Positions 17,886 to 26,411 of a stretch of DNA of 64,000 nt are shown one piece after another. The DNA comes from Undibacterium parvum (GTDB lineage: Bacteria > Pseudomonadota > Gammaproteobacteria > Burkholderiales > Burkholderiaceae_D): contig NZ_CP034464.1 in assembly GCF_003955735.1 (NCBI RefSeq), positions 1,302,001 through 1,366,000 on the forward strand, written 5' to 3'. The notes beneath the pieces are model-generated. The model was not told where the DNA came from, did no database searches, and saw nothing but the letters and a program-made list of their open reading frames with translations. Both the position numbers and the translations under genes were made by a program. How positions within the stretch are numbered: the stretch's first letter is position 1; each line of letters starts with the position of its first letter.

Positions 17886-19978
17886 AGCAGCCTGGCAATT
17901 CCTGGATCAGCGGCTTGCGAGCTCTGAGCAAGCAGCCGAAACTGGCACGCGACAAGGCAAACACTTTGTTACTGCTATTGGCTGGCTTACTGGTATTACT
18001 GCCACATAGTTCAGCCTTACCCTGGTGGAGCACGGCCGCTTGCTTAATCTTGATGGGCTGGCGCGCCATGCTCACCGTGAGTGGCCGCAGACTGCCCTCA
18101 CTGTGGATCTTGACACCGATATGCCTACTCTTGATGACGGCGGTTTATCTCAGCTACCATACCTTATTCGGGCGCGAAGCGGGCGTCTGCATGCTGGCGA
18201 TACTACTGACCTGCAAACTCTTAGAAATGCATGCCAAACGTGATATTTTCATCGTCATTTTTTTAAGTTTTTTTCTGTTACTGACCAGCTTTTTCGACTC
18301 GCAAAGTATCGCCAGTGCGGCCTGGGCGACCCTGGCAACTTTGGCGCTACTGACGGCACTGCTGTCGTTTCAATACACCGGCCTGATGCCCAGCTTATGG
18401 CAACGCATTAAATTGGCCATGCGTATTTTGGGCATGGCGTTACCCCTGACCGTGATTGCCTTCTTTCTATTTCCACGCATACAAGGGCCTTTATGGGGCC
18501 TGCCTGGCGACGCCAATACCGGGCGCAGTGGTTTATCGAATTCTATGACACCGGGAAATATCAGCAAGCTAGTGCAATCAGAAGAGATCGCATTCAGAGT
18601 TAAATTTTCCGGGGCCTTACCGCGTAAATCAGATTTATATTGGCGCGGCATCGTGCTCAACAGCTTTGATGGGCGCAGCTGGACGCATGCAGAGCAGCCT
18701 AGTTCGCATCGTCCAAGTCTAGCCCGGCCTCAACATCAGCTTCAGCCGGAATCGGAGGATGCGCAAGCTAGGCCCCAGCCAGAAGAGGCAAGCTTAGCTG
18801 GCGAGGCAGTAGTCCAGGACATCATCTTGGAAGCCAGTGGCCAGCCCTGGTTATTTGCGCTCGACATCCCGGCCGCGGCACCGCAGATCAGCGAGATGCA
18901 GGTAAGACTGAATCGTCAGCGAGAATTAAATACTGCCAGCGAGATCAACACCCGCCTGCGTTATTCTGTGGTTTCGCATCCCAGTTACCGTTTGCAAGCC
19001 CAGCTCAGTGCAGCCGACTTACAGAGTTCCTTAACACTACCACCTAACTATAATCCCAAGACCCGCAACTACGCCGCCACCCTGAGGCAGAGTGCCAGTA
19101 GTCCGCAACAAGCCGTGGTCACGGTACTCAATTTATTCAGAAATGAGAATTTCAGCTACACCTTAGAGCCGCCCTTGCTGGGCGTGAATAGCGTGGATGA
19201 TTTCTTGTTCGGCTCACGCGCTGGTTTTTGCGAGCATTACTCTAGTGCTTTCGTGGTCTTGATGCGCGCCATGGGAATACCGGCGCGAGTGGTCACTGGC
19301 TATCAGGGCGGTAGCTTAAATCAAGTCGACAGCCAGTTAGAAGTACGGCAGTCAGATGCGCATGCCTGGGCCGAAGTCTGGCTCAGCGGGCGTGGTTGGC
19401 TCAGAGTTGATCCGACTGCTGCGGTGGCGCCGGAACGCATACAAAAAAATCTGGGCGCGACCCAGCCAGCACGCGGTCTAGCGGGTTTCATACAATTAAG
19501 CATGAACCAAAATTCATGGCTGGCCAGCAGTTGGAACGCTGTGCGTATGCGCTGGAATGCCGCGAATAATTCCTGGAATTTATGGGTACTCAATTATGAC
19601 CAGGGCAAGCAATTTAATTTGATACGTGCGCTAGGTCTGGAGGGCTACGATTGGACGCAACTGAGCCTGTTTGCCTTTCTGCTGATAGGGCTGGCGATGG
19701 CGGCGATGGCCCTACCCTTCATGCTGAATCGGCCGCAAGTGAAGCCGCTTGATAGGTTATACTTAAACTTATGTCAAAAAATGGCAAACCAGGGCTACCC
19801 CAAATTGGCACACGAGGCACCGCAAACCTATGCTGATCGGTTGCAAGCACAACGGCCGGACAGCGCTGCAATTGCGGCCTTTATTCTGGCCTATAGCACC
19901 GCCAAATACGCTAAAAATGGTGCCACTGACAGCCTCTTACTAAAACAGCTGAAAGCCCTACTAGCGCAATGCCGCTAA
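17882..19978 (+). CDS. TgpA-like membrane transglutaminase (DUF3488 / transglutaminase-like)
   Basis: A 698-residue membrane enzyme. The N-terminal third has about six transmembrane helices (DUF3488). A periplasmic core carries a transglutaminase-like triad: Cys in SRAGFCEHYSSAFVVLMRA, His in SDAHAWAEVW and Asp in WLRVDPTAA. A further helix near residue 575 (LFAFLLIGLAMAAMALPF) and a cytoplasmic DUF4129-like tail follow. The start is set by ATGA overlap with the DUF58 gene. Pseudomonas TgpA is an essential periplasmic transglutaminase of the same layout. A central Pro/Gln/Glu-rich insert (about 280-315) looks disordered. Confidence 0.9.
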   Translation: MKQPGNSWISGLRALSKQPKLARDKANTLLLLLAGLLVLLPHSSALPWWSTAACLILMGWRAMLTVSGRRLPSLWILTPICLLLMTAVYLSYHTLFGREAGVCMLAILLTCKLLEMHAKRDIFIVIFLSFFLLLTSFFDSQSIASAAWATLATLALLTALLSFQYTGLMPSLWQRIKLAMRILGMALPLTVIAFFLFPRIQGPLWGLPGDANTGRSGLSNSMTPGNISKLVQSEEIAFRVKFSGALPRKSDLYWRGIVLNSFDGRSWTHAEQPSSHRPSLARPQHQLQPESEDAQARPQPEEASLAGEAVVQDIILEASGQPWLFALDIPAAAPQISEMQVRLNRQRELNTASEINTRLRYSVVSHPSYRLQAQLSAADLQSSLTLPPNYNPKTRNYAATLRQSASSPQQAVVTVLNLFRNENFSYTLEPPLLGVNSVDDFLFGSRAGFCEHYSSAFVVLMRAMGIPARVVTGYQGGSLNQVDSQLEVRQSDAHAWAEVWLSGRGWLRVDPTAAVAPERIQKNLGATQPARGLAGFIQLSMNQNSWLASSWNAVRMRWNAANNSWNLWVLNYDQGKQFNLIRALGLEGYDWTQLSLFAFLLIGLAMAAMALPFMLNRPQVKPLDRLYLNLCQKMANQGYPKLAHEAPQTYADRLQAQRPDSAAIAAFILAYSTAKYAKNGATDSLLLKQLKALLAQCR

Positions 19979-20026
19979 GTCTAGCAATCAGCCACCCGAT
20001 TACTCAATTTTAGCCCTTATTTTATC

Positions 20027-21118
20027 TTGAATACCACACTACGCATCGCCCTTAGCACTCTGCTAGCCAGCTTGATCAGCCTCACAGCCAGCGCACTAGC
20101 CACCACCAAAGCAACGAAAAAAACGCCGCCTAAAACGGCAGTCGTGAATAGCGAATTCGCCCAGTTTACGCAATGGAAAGAAGTCGCCGAATTCATCGCT
20201 CAAATGGAGGCCAAACATGGTATGAACAAGGCCGAGTTGGAAGCCAGTTTTAATCAAATTCGCTACGTAGAAAGCGCGATACAACTGATCAAACCTGCGC
20301 CTAGTGGTAAGCCAAAAAACTGGAAAGCCTACCGCGCCCGCTTCGTTGACAATTATCGGATTGAGGCTGGCCTGGCCTTTTGGGATCAGTATGCCGATGC
20401 ACTCGCCCGAGCGGAAAAGCAATATGGCGTCCCTGCAGAAATCATCGTAGGCCTGATCGGGGTAGAGACAGTATTTGGCAAAAATACCGGTAATTTCCGG
20501 GTCATGGATGCCCTCACCACGCTTGCCTTTGCCTATCCGGATACGCCGACGCGCGAGTCCCGCATGAAATTTTTCCGGGGCGAATTAGAGAGCATGCTGT
20601 TGATCGCGCGCGACTCGGTGATCGACCCCTTCAGTTTCAAAGGTTCCTACGCCGGCGCCATCGGTTGGCCGCAGTTTATGCCTAGCAGCATACGCAGTTA
20701 TGCGGTGGATTTTGATGCGGATGGCAGAATCGATTTGATCGGCTCACCGGTAGACGCGATCGGTAGCGTCGCCAACTATCTGGCACAGCACGGCTGGAAA
20801 GCTGGACTGCCTACAGTATTCCCGGCCACGCTGGTCAATAGTGAAAACGATACGGCTAAATTGAGCGAGGCATTGGCGCAAGGTTTGAAGGCTAGTTATC
20901 GCCTGGATGAGTTGAAATCCATCGCCAGCACCGCCAGTCCTGACGCGCCTTTGCAACTTTCTTACGGCTTGGTAGATTTGCAAAATGGCACAGAAGCCAC
21001 GGAATACTGGCTCGCCACTGAGAATTTCTTTGCAATTACTCAGTATAACCGCAGTTATTTTTACGCCATGTCGGTGATAGATCTGGGTAAAGTGATCGCT
21101 TCGGCAAGAGCTAAGTAA
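20027..21118 (+). CDS. mltB: Lytic murein transglycosylase B
   Basis: A 363-residue MltB/SLT_2-family enzyme that cleaves peptidoglycan. The protein begins at a TTG codon. No ATG or GTG exists in frame between the upstream stop at 19982 and this point, and starting here gives a proper signal peptide (LRIALSTLLASLISLTASALA). The catalytic glutamate lies in GLIGVETVFGKNTGNFRV and the EAQAGIGWPQFMPSS-type motif is read as YAGAIGWPQFMPSSIRSY. No lipobox is present, unlike E. coli MltB, so it should be a soluble periplasmic form. It stands 48 bases after the transglutaminase gene. Confidence 0.9.
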   Translation: MNTTLRIALSTLLASLISLTASALATTKATKKTPPKTAVVNSEFAQFTQWKEVAEFIAQMEAKHGMNKAELEASFNQIRYVESAIQLIKPAPSGKPKNWKAYRARFVDNYRIEAGLAFWDQYADALARAEKQYGVPAEIIVGLIGVETVFGKNTGNFRVMDALTTLAFAYPDTPTRESRMKFFRGELESMLLIARDSVIDPFSFKGSYAGAIGWPQFMPSSIRSYAVDFDADGRIDLIGSPVDAIGSVANYLAQHGWKAGLPTVFPATLVNSENDTAKLSEALAQGLKASYRLDELKSIASTASPDAPLQLSYGLVDLQNGTEATEYWLATENFFAITQYNRSYFYAMSVIDLGKVIASARAK

Positions 21119-21420
21119 GAAGGTAATCTGGGTAAAGCTTGACTTAAGCCGATAAAAAAACCACGTATATCAGGCGTTTGCACAGAAAACAAAATTTTCT
21201 ACGATTAATATTGCTATATTGCATACCTTATACTACAGTAATGTTATCGAATGATACATTTACGACCGATTAATGTGATGTGTCAATAGATTTAACAAAT
21301 TTTATCATTCCCAAAAGTAAAAATTAGTCATTTTAAAGATACAATATTACCGGATGATTAATTTTTTATTGAAGCAACATCTTTCCGCATCAATAACCAT
21401 ATATAAACAGCGAGGTAATT
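21119..21420. other. A+T-rich intergenic region before the small HTH gene
   Basis: About 300 bases with markedly higher A+T content than its surroundings and no convincing ORF. It probably carries the promoter of the HTH gene at 21421. Several TATA-like hexamers occur (for example TATACT near 21229), but no single -35/-10 pair stands out. AGCGAGGTAAT near 21409 supplies the ribosome site. Confidence 0.4.
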
Positions 21421-21726
21421 ATGGCAAATCTGACCCAGCTTGAATCTGATGAAATCGACTATGATCCAAATAATTTATTGGATACTTTGATCAAGCAATT
21501 GCATTTAAAAAACGATGCTGCTCTGTCGAGAGCGCTCGAAGTTGCACCACCAGTGATTAGTAAAATCCGTCACCGTCGTTTGCCTGTAGGCGCATCTTTA
21601 CTGATACGCATGCACGAAATCAGCGATGTCAGCATCAAGGATTTACGCGGTTTGATGGGTGACCGTCGCGCGAAATTCCGCATCAGCGACAAGCAATTCA
21701 AACCAAAGGAAGATGGCAGCAATTAA
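21421..21726 (+). CDS. Small helix-turn-helix protein
   Basis: A 101-residue protein. Residues about 20-75 read as a lambda-repressor-like HTH (LIKQLHLKNDAALSRALEVAPPVISKIRHRR), followed by LLIRMHEISDVSIKDLRGLMG. The rest is a basic tail. It resembles small DNA-binding proteins found in Oxalobacteraceae; no characterised homologue is recognised. A strong Rho-independent terminator follows at 21750, and the long A+T-rich upstream region suggests separate regulation, so it is monocistronic. Confidence 0.75.
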   Translation: MANLTQLESDEIDYDPNNLLDTLIKQLHLKNDAALSRALEVAPPVISKIRHRRLPVGASLLIRMHEISDVSIKDLRGLMGDRRAKFRISDKQFKPKEDGSN

Positions 21727-21749
21727 TATTGCTGCTTAACCGGTTAAAG

Positions 21750-21784
21750 CCTGAGCGGTGCTTGCGCCTACTCAGGTTTTTTTT
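21750..21784 (+). terminator. Rho-independent terminator
   Basis: A CCTGAG/CTCAGG stem, extended inside by GG/CC, is followed by eight T residues. It lies 24 bases past the HTH gene stop. Confidence 0.8.
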
Positions 21785-21891
21785 CGTCCAGACTAATGCT
21801 TAGCCAGGCCCTGGGGATACCGACTTAATTAAGATACTCCCACTCAGTATTAAATCAGTGCGCAATAGGCATATGCGCCAATAGGCTATTT

Positions 21892-22320
21892 TTAAGGGAT
21901 ACTCCCCTTATCTGCTATGGCGTGAATAATCGGACAAGCCTTAGTTTGCGCGGTCGCCTCGCATTCATGGATCAGTGAGGTCAACATCTTCTGCATTTTT
22001 TGCAAATCCTCTAGCTTTTGCTCCACCTGTAGTAAGCGGTCGGCCGCCACTTTACGGATGGCTAGCCTATCGTCGCCATCCTCCAACTGCAACAAAGTGG
22101 CAATCTCAGCCAGGCTAAATCCCAACTCTTGAGCGCGCTTGATAAAGCGTATGCGCTGCGCCAACAGCCTGGGATAGGTGCGGTAGCCGCGCGCCACCAC
22201 GGGTACTGGCAACAATGCGAGGCGCTGATAATAGCGTACGGTCTCCACCCCCACTCCGGCAGCGCTTGCCAATTGACCTATCGTCAATTGCTCTGAAGTT
22301 TGATTTTTATCATTTCGCAT
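21892..22320 (-). CDS. MerR-family metal-responsive regulator (probably Cu(I)-type)
   Basis: A 142-residue MerR-family protein with HTH LTIGQLASAAGVGVETVRYYQR, a second wing GYRTYP and a dimerisation helix. The metal loop has two cysteines spaced C-x8-C (HEC ... KAC-PII). The position matching MerR Cys82, in LEDGDDR, is not cysteine. Divalent-metal sensors need that cysteine, while Cu(I)/Ag(I) sensors lack it, so this suggests a monovalent sensor. It diverges from the P-type ATPase at 22388 and probably controls the elongated-spacer promoter between them. Confidence 0.82.
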   Translation of the reverse strand: MRNDKNQTSEQLTIGQLASAAGVGVETVRYYQRLALLPVPVVARGYRTYPRLLAQRIRFIKRAQELGFSLAEIATLLQLEDGDDRLAIRKVAADRLLQVEQKLEDLQKMQKMLTSLIHECEATAQTKACPIIHAIADKGSIP

Positions 22321-22327
22321 TTAATGA

Positions 22328-22359
22328 TTGACTCCGTTCTTGGGTACAGGGTCTATCAT
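22328..22359 (+). promoter_or_regulatory. MerR-type promoter/operator of the copper ATPase gene
   Basis: TTGACT (22328-22333) and TATCAT (22354-22359) are separated by 20 bases, longer than the usual 17 and characteristic of MerR-activated promoters. Within the spacer lies an imperfect dyad, ACTCCGT...ACAGGGT. A ribosome site GGAGA precedes the ATPase ATG at 22388. Confidence 0.7.
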
Positions 22360-22387
22360 AAGATAAAAATCGAATGGAGAATTTGCG

Positions 22388-24994
22388 ATGAGTCAAAATA
22401 TACCTAGCAGCACGGCTGCCGAACAAGCAGAGAAAACAGTTCTGGATCCGGTATGCGGCATGCATGTGAAGAAAAATGCTGAGAAAATGGCATCCTATCA
22501 AGGCAGTATTTACTATTTCTGCAGTACCTCATGCGTGAGTAAATTCAATGCCGAGCCTTTGGCCTACGTGAAGGCCAAAAAACTTTTGATGCCACTGGTG
22601 ACAAAGACTGCGGCATCGTCTGTTGCTACGGTCACGAGTAACGCTGTAAGCACAGGCTGTTGTGGCGGCGCCGACGGCAAGCATGCTCACGCCAACAGCG
22701 ACTCAGGTTTAAAAGACCCTGTGTGTGGTATGAATGTCACAGCAGAGAGCCCGCATCAAACGCAATATCAAGATAAGACGTATTACTTTTGCGCCGCCAG
22801 TTGTCTGGAAAAATTTCGTAAAAATCCGCAAAGCTACTTGGACCCAGCACTACGTCCAGCGCCCAAGGCCGCCGCTAAGGATGCCATCTTCACTTGCCCC
22901 ATGCATCTGGAGATAGAACAAGTCGGCCCAGGCACTTGTCCACTGTGCGGCATGGCGCTAGAGCCAAAAGAAGCCAGCGCCGAAGAAGACACCAGTGAGC
23001 TGGACGATATGCGGCGCCGCTTCAAATACAGCCTCGCACTCAGTTTGCCGCTGCTGATCATGACCATGGCCGATATGCTACCGGGCATCAGCGTGCATGC
23101 TTGGCTAGGGATGAGCCTATTCAGTTGGCTACAATTTGCCTTGGCGACACCGGTTGTGGTGTGGGCTGGCTGGCCATTTTTTGAACGCGCCGTCGCCTCA
23201 TTTAAGACTGGTAATCTGAATATGTTTAGCCTGATTGGGGTCGGTACTGGCGCCGCCTATTTATTTAGTCTGGTGGCGCTGCTGTTTCCTGATCTACTGC
23301 CGCAGGCGTTCAAGATACACGGGATGGCACCCTTATACTTTGAAGCTGCCGCCGTCATCATTACCCTGGTTTTACTCGGGCAAGTGCTGGAACTACGCGC
23401 TCGCTCACAAACCAATCTGGCGATCAAATCGCTGCTAGCCTTGACACCCGCCACCGTGATCCGTGTCACCACTAGCGGTGAAGAGAGCGAAATCGCACTC
23501 GATCAGGTGCAACTGGGCGATTTATTGCGGGTCAAACCGGGCGCACATATCCCTGTCGATGGCGTCTTAGTCGATGGCCGCTCTAACGTCGACGAATCCA
23601 TGATCACGGGCGAGCCCTTGCCCGCCACCAAACAAGCCGGCGACAAACTGAGTGCTGGCACTGTGAATCAGCAGGGCAGTTTTAGCATGCGCGCCGAACG
23701 CATAGGGCATGACACCTTGCTAGCAAAAATCATAGCCATGGTGAACCAGGCTGGGCGCTCACGCGCACCGATACAAAAACTGGCAGACCAGGTATCAGGC
23801 TGGTTTGTACCAGGTGTGATTGCCGTTGCTGTAGCCGCATTCTTAGTCTGGGCCTGGCTAGGCCCTAGCCCCGCTTTAGCGCATGGTCTGATGGCTGCGG
23901 TTTCAGTTTTAATCATCGCCTGCCCTTGTGCACTGGGCTTGGCGACACCGATTTCTGTCACGGTAGGCATAGGACGTGGCGCGACCGAAGGTGTTTTAAT
24001 CAAAGATGCCGAAGCCTTAGAAAGACTGGAAAAAATCGACACTCTGGTAATCGACAAAACCGGCACTTTGACCGAAGGAAAACCGAGTTTGCAAAAAATA
24101 GTCGTCGCGGATGGATATAACGAAGCGCAGGTATTGCCGCTGGCAATGGCAATGGAAAAGCTCAGTGAGCATCCCTTGGCGCAGGCTATAGTCAACTACG
24201 CCAAGGCTCAAAAAATCACTGCGGCTGCGATCACTGACTTTAGCTCTATCACCGGTAAAGGTGTGCGCGCCAACGCTGCGGATAACCGCCTCATACTGAT
24301 AGGTAATGCGGCTTTGATGCAAGAACACGCCATCGACTTCGCTGCACTAGAGCCGCAAGCCACAGAGCTAAGACGCAAAGGACATAGTGTCATGCTGATG
24401 GCAATCGCGGGCCAGGCCGCCGCCCTGTTTAGCGTTGCCGACAGCATCAAGCCTAGCAGTATGCCGGCCATCAAAGACCTACAAGCTACTGGGATACGCA
24501 TCGTCTTACTGACTGGCGACAATCTGATGACGGCACAGGCGGTCGCCAGTCAACTGGGCTTGGATGAGGTACATGCGGATCTACTGCCGGAAGATAAATA
24601 TCGCTTTGTCCAACAACTGCAAAAAGACGGGCGCAAAGTCGCGATGGCTGGCGATGGCATCAACGACGCTCCCGCGCTGGCGCAGGCCGATGTCGGGATT
24701 GCCATGGGCACCGGCACCGATGTCGCCATGCACAGTGCCCATGTGGTCTTGGTCAAAGGCGATTTGCGCGGCATCGTCAAGGCCCGCGCCTTAAGCCAGC
24801 ACGCCATGCGTAACATACGACAAAACCTCTTCTTCGCCTTTGCCTACAATTTTGTCGGCGTACCGATTGCTGCCGGTCTTCTATATCCGTGGTTCGGCAT
24901 CCTGCTCAGCCCTATGCTGGCCAGTGCCGCCATGAGCCTATCCTCAGTCTCGGTGATCAGCAATGCTTTGCGACTGCGGCATAGCAAACTATAG
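22388..24994 (+). CDS. Copper-type P1B ATPase with two YHS domains
   Basis: An 868-residue heavy-metal exporting ATPase. The N-terminus lacks a classical GMxCxxC HMA domain. Instead it has two YHS domains (DPVCGM at 20-25 and 110-115, each with a later cysteine pair such as CSTSC) and a heavy-metal-binding zinc-ribbon-like segment, FTCPMHLEIEQ...CPLCGMAL, at about 168-190. The core carries the Cu/Ag transmembrane CPC (near 511), DKTGTLT (near 556), the SEHPLA nucleotide loop and a GDGINDAP hinge. It exports Cu(I) or Ag(I) from the cytoplasm. The divergent MerR gene and elongated promoter support metal induction. Close to CopA-type, but the domain set is that of YHS-bearing SilP/CopA variants. 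Confidence 0.9.
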   Translation: MSQNIPSSTAAEQAEKTVLDPVCGMHVKKNAEKMASYQGSIYYFCSTSCVSKFNAEPLAYVKAKKLLMPLVTKTAASSVATVTSNAVSTGCCGGADGKHAHANSDSGLKDPVCGMNVTAESPHQTQYQDKTYYFCAASCLEKFRKNPQSYLDPALRPAPKAAAKDAIFTCPMHLEIEQVGPGTCPLCGMALEPKEASAEEDTSELDDMRRRFKYSLALSLPLLIMTMADMLPGISVHAWLGMSLFSWLQFALATPVVVWAGWPFFERAVASFKTGNLNMFSLIGVGTGAAYLFSLVALLFPDLLPQAFKIHGMAPLYFEAAAVIITLVLLGQVLELRARSQTNLAIKSLLALTPATVIRVTTSGEESEIALDQVQLGDLLRVKPGAHIPVDGVLVDGRSNVDESMITGEPLPATKQAGDKLSAGTVNQQGSFSMRAERIGHDTLLAKIIAMVNQAGRSRAPIQKLADQVSGWFVPGVIAVAVAAFLVWAWLGPSPALAHGLMAAVSVLIIACPCALGLATPISVTVGIGRGATEGVLIKDAEALERLEKIDTLVIDKTGTLTEGKPSLQKIVVADGYNEAQVLPLAMAMEKLSEHPLAQAIVNYAKAQKITAAAITDFSSITGKGVRANAADNRLILIGNAALMQEHAIDFAALEPQATELRRKGHSVMLMAIAGQAAALFSVADSIKPSSMPAIKDLQATGIRIVLLTGDNLMTAQAVASQLGLDEVHADLLPEDKYRFVQQLQKDGRKVAMAGDGINDAPALAQADVGIAMGTGTDVAMHSAHVVLVKGDLRGIVKARALSQHAMRNIRQNLFFAFAYNFVGVPIAAGLLYPWFGILLSPMLASAAMSLSSVSVISNALRLRHSKL

Positions 24995-25068
24995 ATCGCT
25001 ACTGCCCCGGTATGGCTAGCAATGCATACAGGGGATTTTTCAGTTGGGCAAGGGACTCGGCTAACTAA

Positions 25069-25098
25069 TTGATTAATTATTAAATTGCTTAGTATAGC
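25069..25098 (+). promoter_or_regulatory. Candidate promoter of the RND efflux operon
   Basis: TTGATT (25069-25074) and TATAGC (25093-25098) have an 18-base spacer. They lie inside an A+T-rich imperfect dyad with outer arms ACTAA/TTAGT, which could bind a repressor. The adaptor gene starts 112 bases downstream. Confidence 0.45.
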
Positions 25099-25209
25099 TA
25101 GCGGGAAATTTCTGCTAACATGCAAAAAAATATCGCTTTCTTGATAAGTATCAAGCTTGCATCAAGAACCAGGATATTCGCCAATTTCATAATTTCTGGA
25201 GTGTCAGCA

Positions 25210-26400
25210 ATGTCCCCTACTTCTTCATTCAATTTCCGTCTCAGCGCCATCAGCCTACTCGTCATCAGCGCGCTAACTGGCTGTAGCAAAGCCCCCGAGG
25301 CGCAGCAACGCCCGCCGGCACCGGTGAGCGTAATCACCCTGGTCGCGGGTGACGCGCCCTTGAGTAAAGAAATGGTGGGCGAGACTGCAGGCTTTCGCGA
25401 TGTGGATGTGCGCTCGCGGGTAAACGGCATTTTCATCAAAAAAACCTATACCGAAGGCCAGATCGTACAGGCCGGGCAAGTTTTATTTGAAATCGATCCG
25501 GAACCGTATAAAGCGGCGCTGGATCAAGCCAAAGGGGTATTCTCGCAAGAGGTCGCCAAATTAGAAAAGGCACGCGCCGACCGCGACCGTATCGCACCGC
25601 TGTATAAAGAGAATGCCGTCAGCCGTAAAGATTTCGATGATGCCAATGCCGCCTACAATACCGCGGTAGCCAGCAATAGCACGGCGCAAGCTAGCCTGAA
25701 ACAGGCCGAACTCAATCTTGGCTATACCAAGGTAATCGCACCGATTTCTGGCACCACCAGCAAACTGGTGCAATCGGAAGGTAGTTTGATCAGCGCCAGC
25801 GGCGACTCAGGCAAACTCACCACCATCTCCCAGCTTGATCCTCTGTATGTAAATTTTTCTTACTCAGAACAAGATAAGCAAGAACTCGATGCCGCAGTGC
25901 GCAGCGATAAAGTCTCGCTCAATGATTTAAAGAATCTGAGTGCAACGCTAAAACTGTCGGATGGCAGTATTTATCAGCACAAGGGCAAGATCAATTTCTC
26001 GGATAATCGGGTGGATCCTAAGACCGGCACGATACGGGCACGTGCCATTTTCAGTAACCCCAAGGGCGAATTGCTGCCTGGCCAATTTGTGCGCGTCACG
26101 CTCGATCTGGGCGTCAGAAAGAATGCGCTGGTGGTGCCCGAGCGCGCTGTCATGCAATCGCAAGCGGATCACATCCTATTCACGGTAGATAAAGAAAATA
26201 AAGTGGTGCCAAAACCGGTCAAACTAGGCAGTATCGTGAACGGTAAGGTCATCATCGAATCAGGTGTACAGGCCGGCGAAACCGTGATTATAGAAGGGCA
26301 AATGAAAGCGCCTCCTGGCTCCACCGTGAAGCCGACTACTGCCTCCAGCGCCCCAACCACCAGCCAAGCGGCGAGCGCAACTGCTGCCAGCACGAAATAA
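25210..26400 (+). CDS. RND efflux periplasmic adaptor (membrane fusion) lipoprotein
   Basis: A 396-residue HlyD/AcrA-type adaptor. The start at 25210 has TGGAG upstream and gives a lipoprotein signal with lipobox LTGC (Cys25). The order is beta-barrel, lipoyl half ([20 protein letters not shown]), helical hairpin (about 100-165, [21 protein letters not shown]), second lipoyl half and C-terminal barrel ([16 protein letters not shown]), ending in an Ala/Thr/Ser tail. It bridges the inner-membrane pump and outer-membrane channel encoded next. The pump gene begins 11 bases downstream. Confidence 0.92.
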   Translation: MSPTSSFNFRLSAISLLVISALTGCSKAPEAQQRPPAPVSVITLVAGDAPLSKEMVGETAGFRDVDVRSRVNGIFIKKTYTEGQIVQAGQVLFEIDPEPYKAALDQAKGVFSQEVAKLEKARADRDRIAPLYKENAVSRKDFDDANAAYNTAVASNSTAQASLKQAELNLGYTKVIAPISGTTSKLVQSEGSLISASGDSGKLTTISQLDPLYVNFSYSEQDKQELDAAVRSDKVSLNDLKNLSATLKLSDGSIYQHKGKINFSDNRVDPKTGTIRARAIFSNPKGELLPGQFVRVTLDLGVRKNALVVPERAVMQSQADHILFTVDKENKVVPKPVKLGSIVNGKVIIESGVQAGETVIIEGQMKAPPGSTVKPTTASSAPTTSQAASATAASTK

Positions 26401-26411
26401 GCGGAGGCAGC

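Noticed and set aside
22834..24816. Antisense ORFs over the copper ATPase
   Set aside because: They are opposite-strand shadows without family motifs or ribosome sites.
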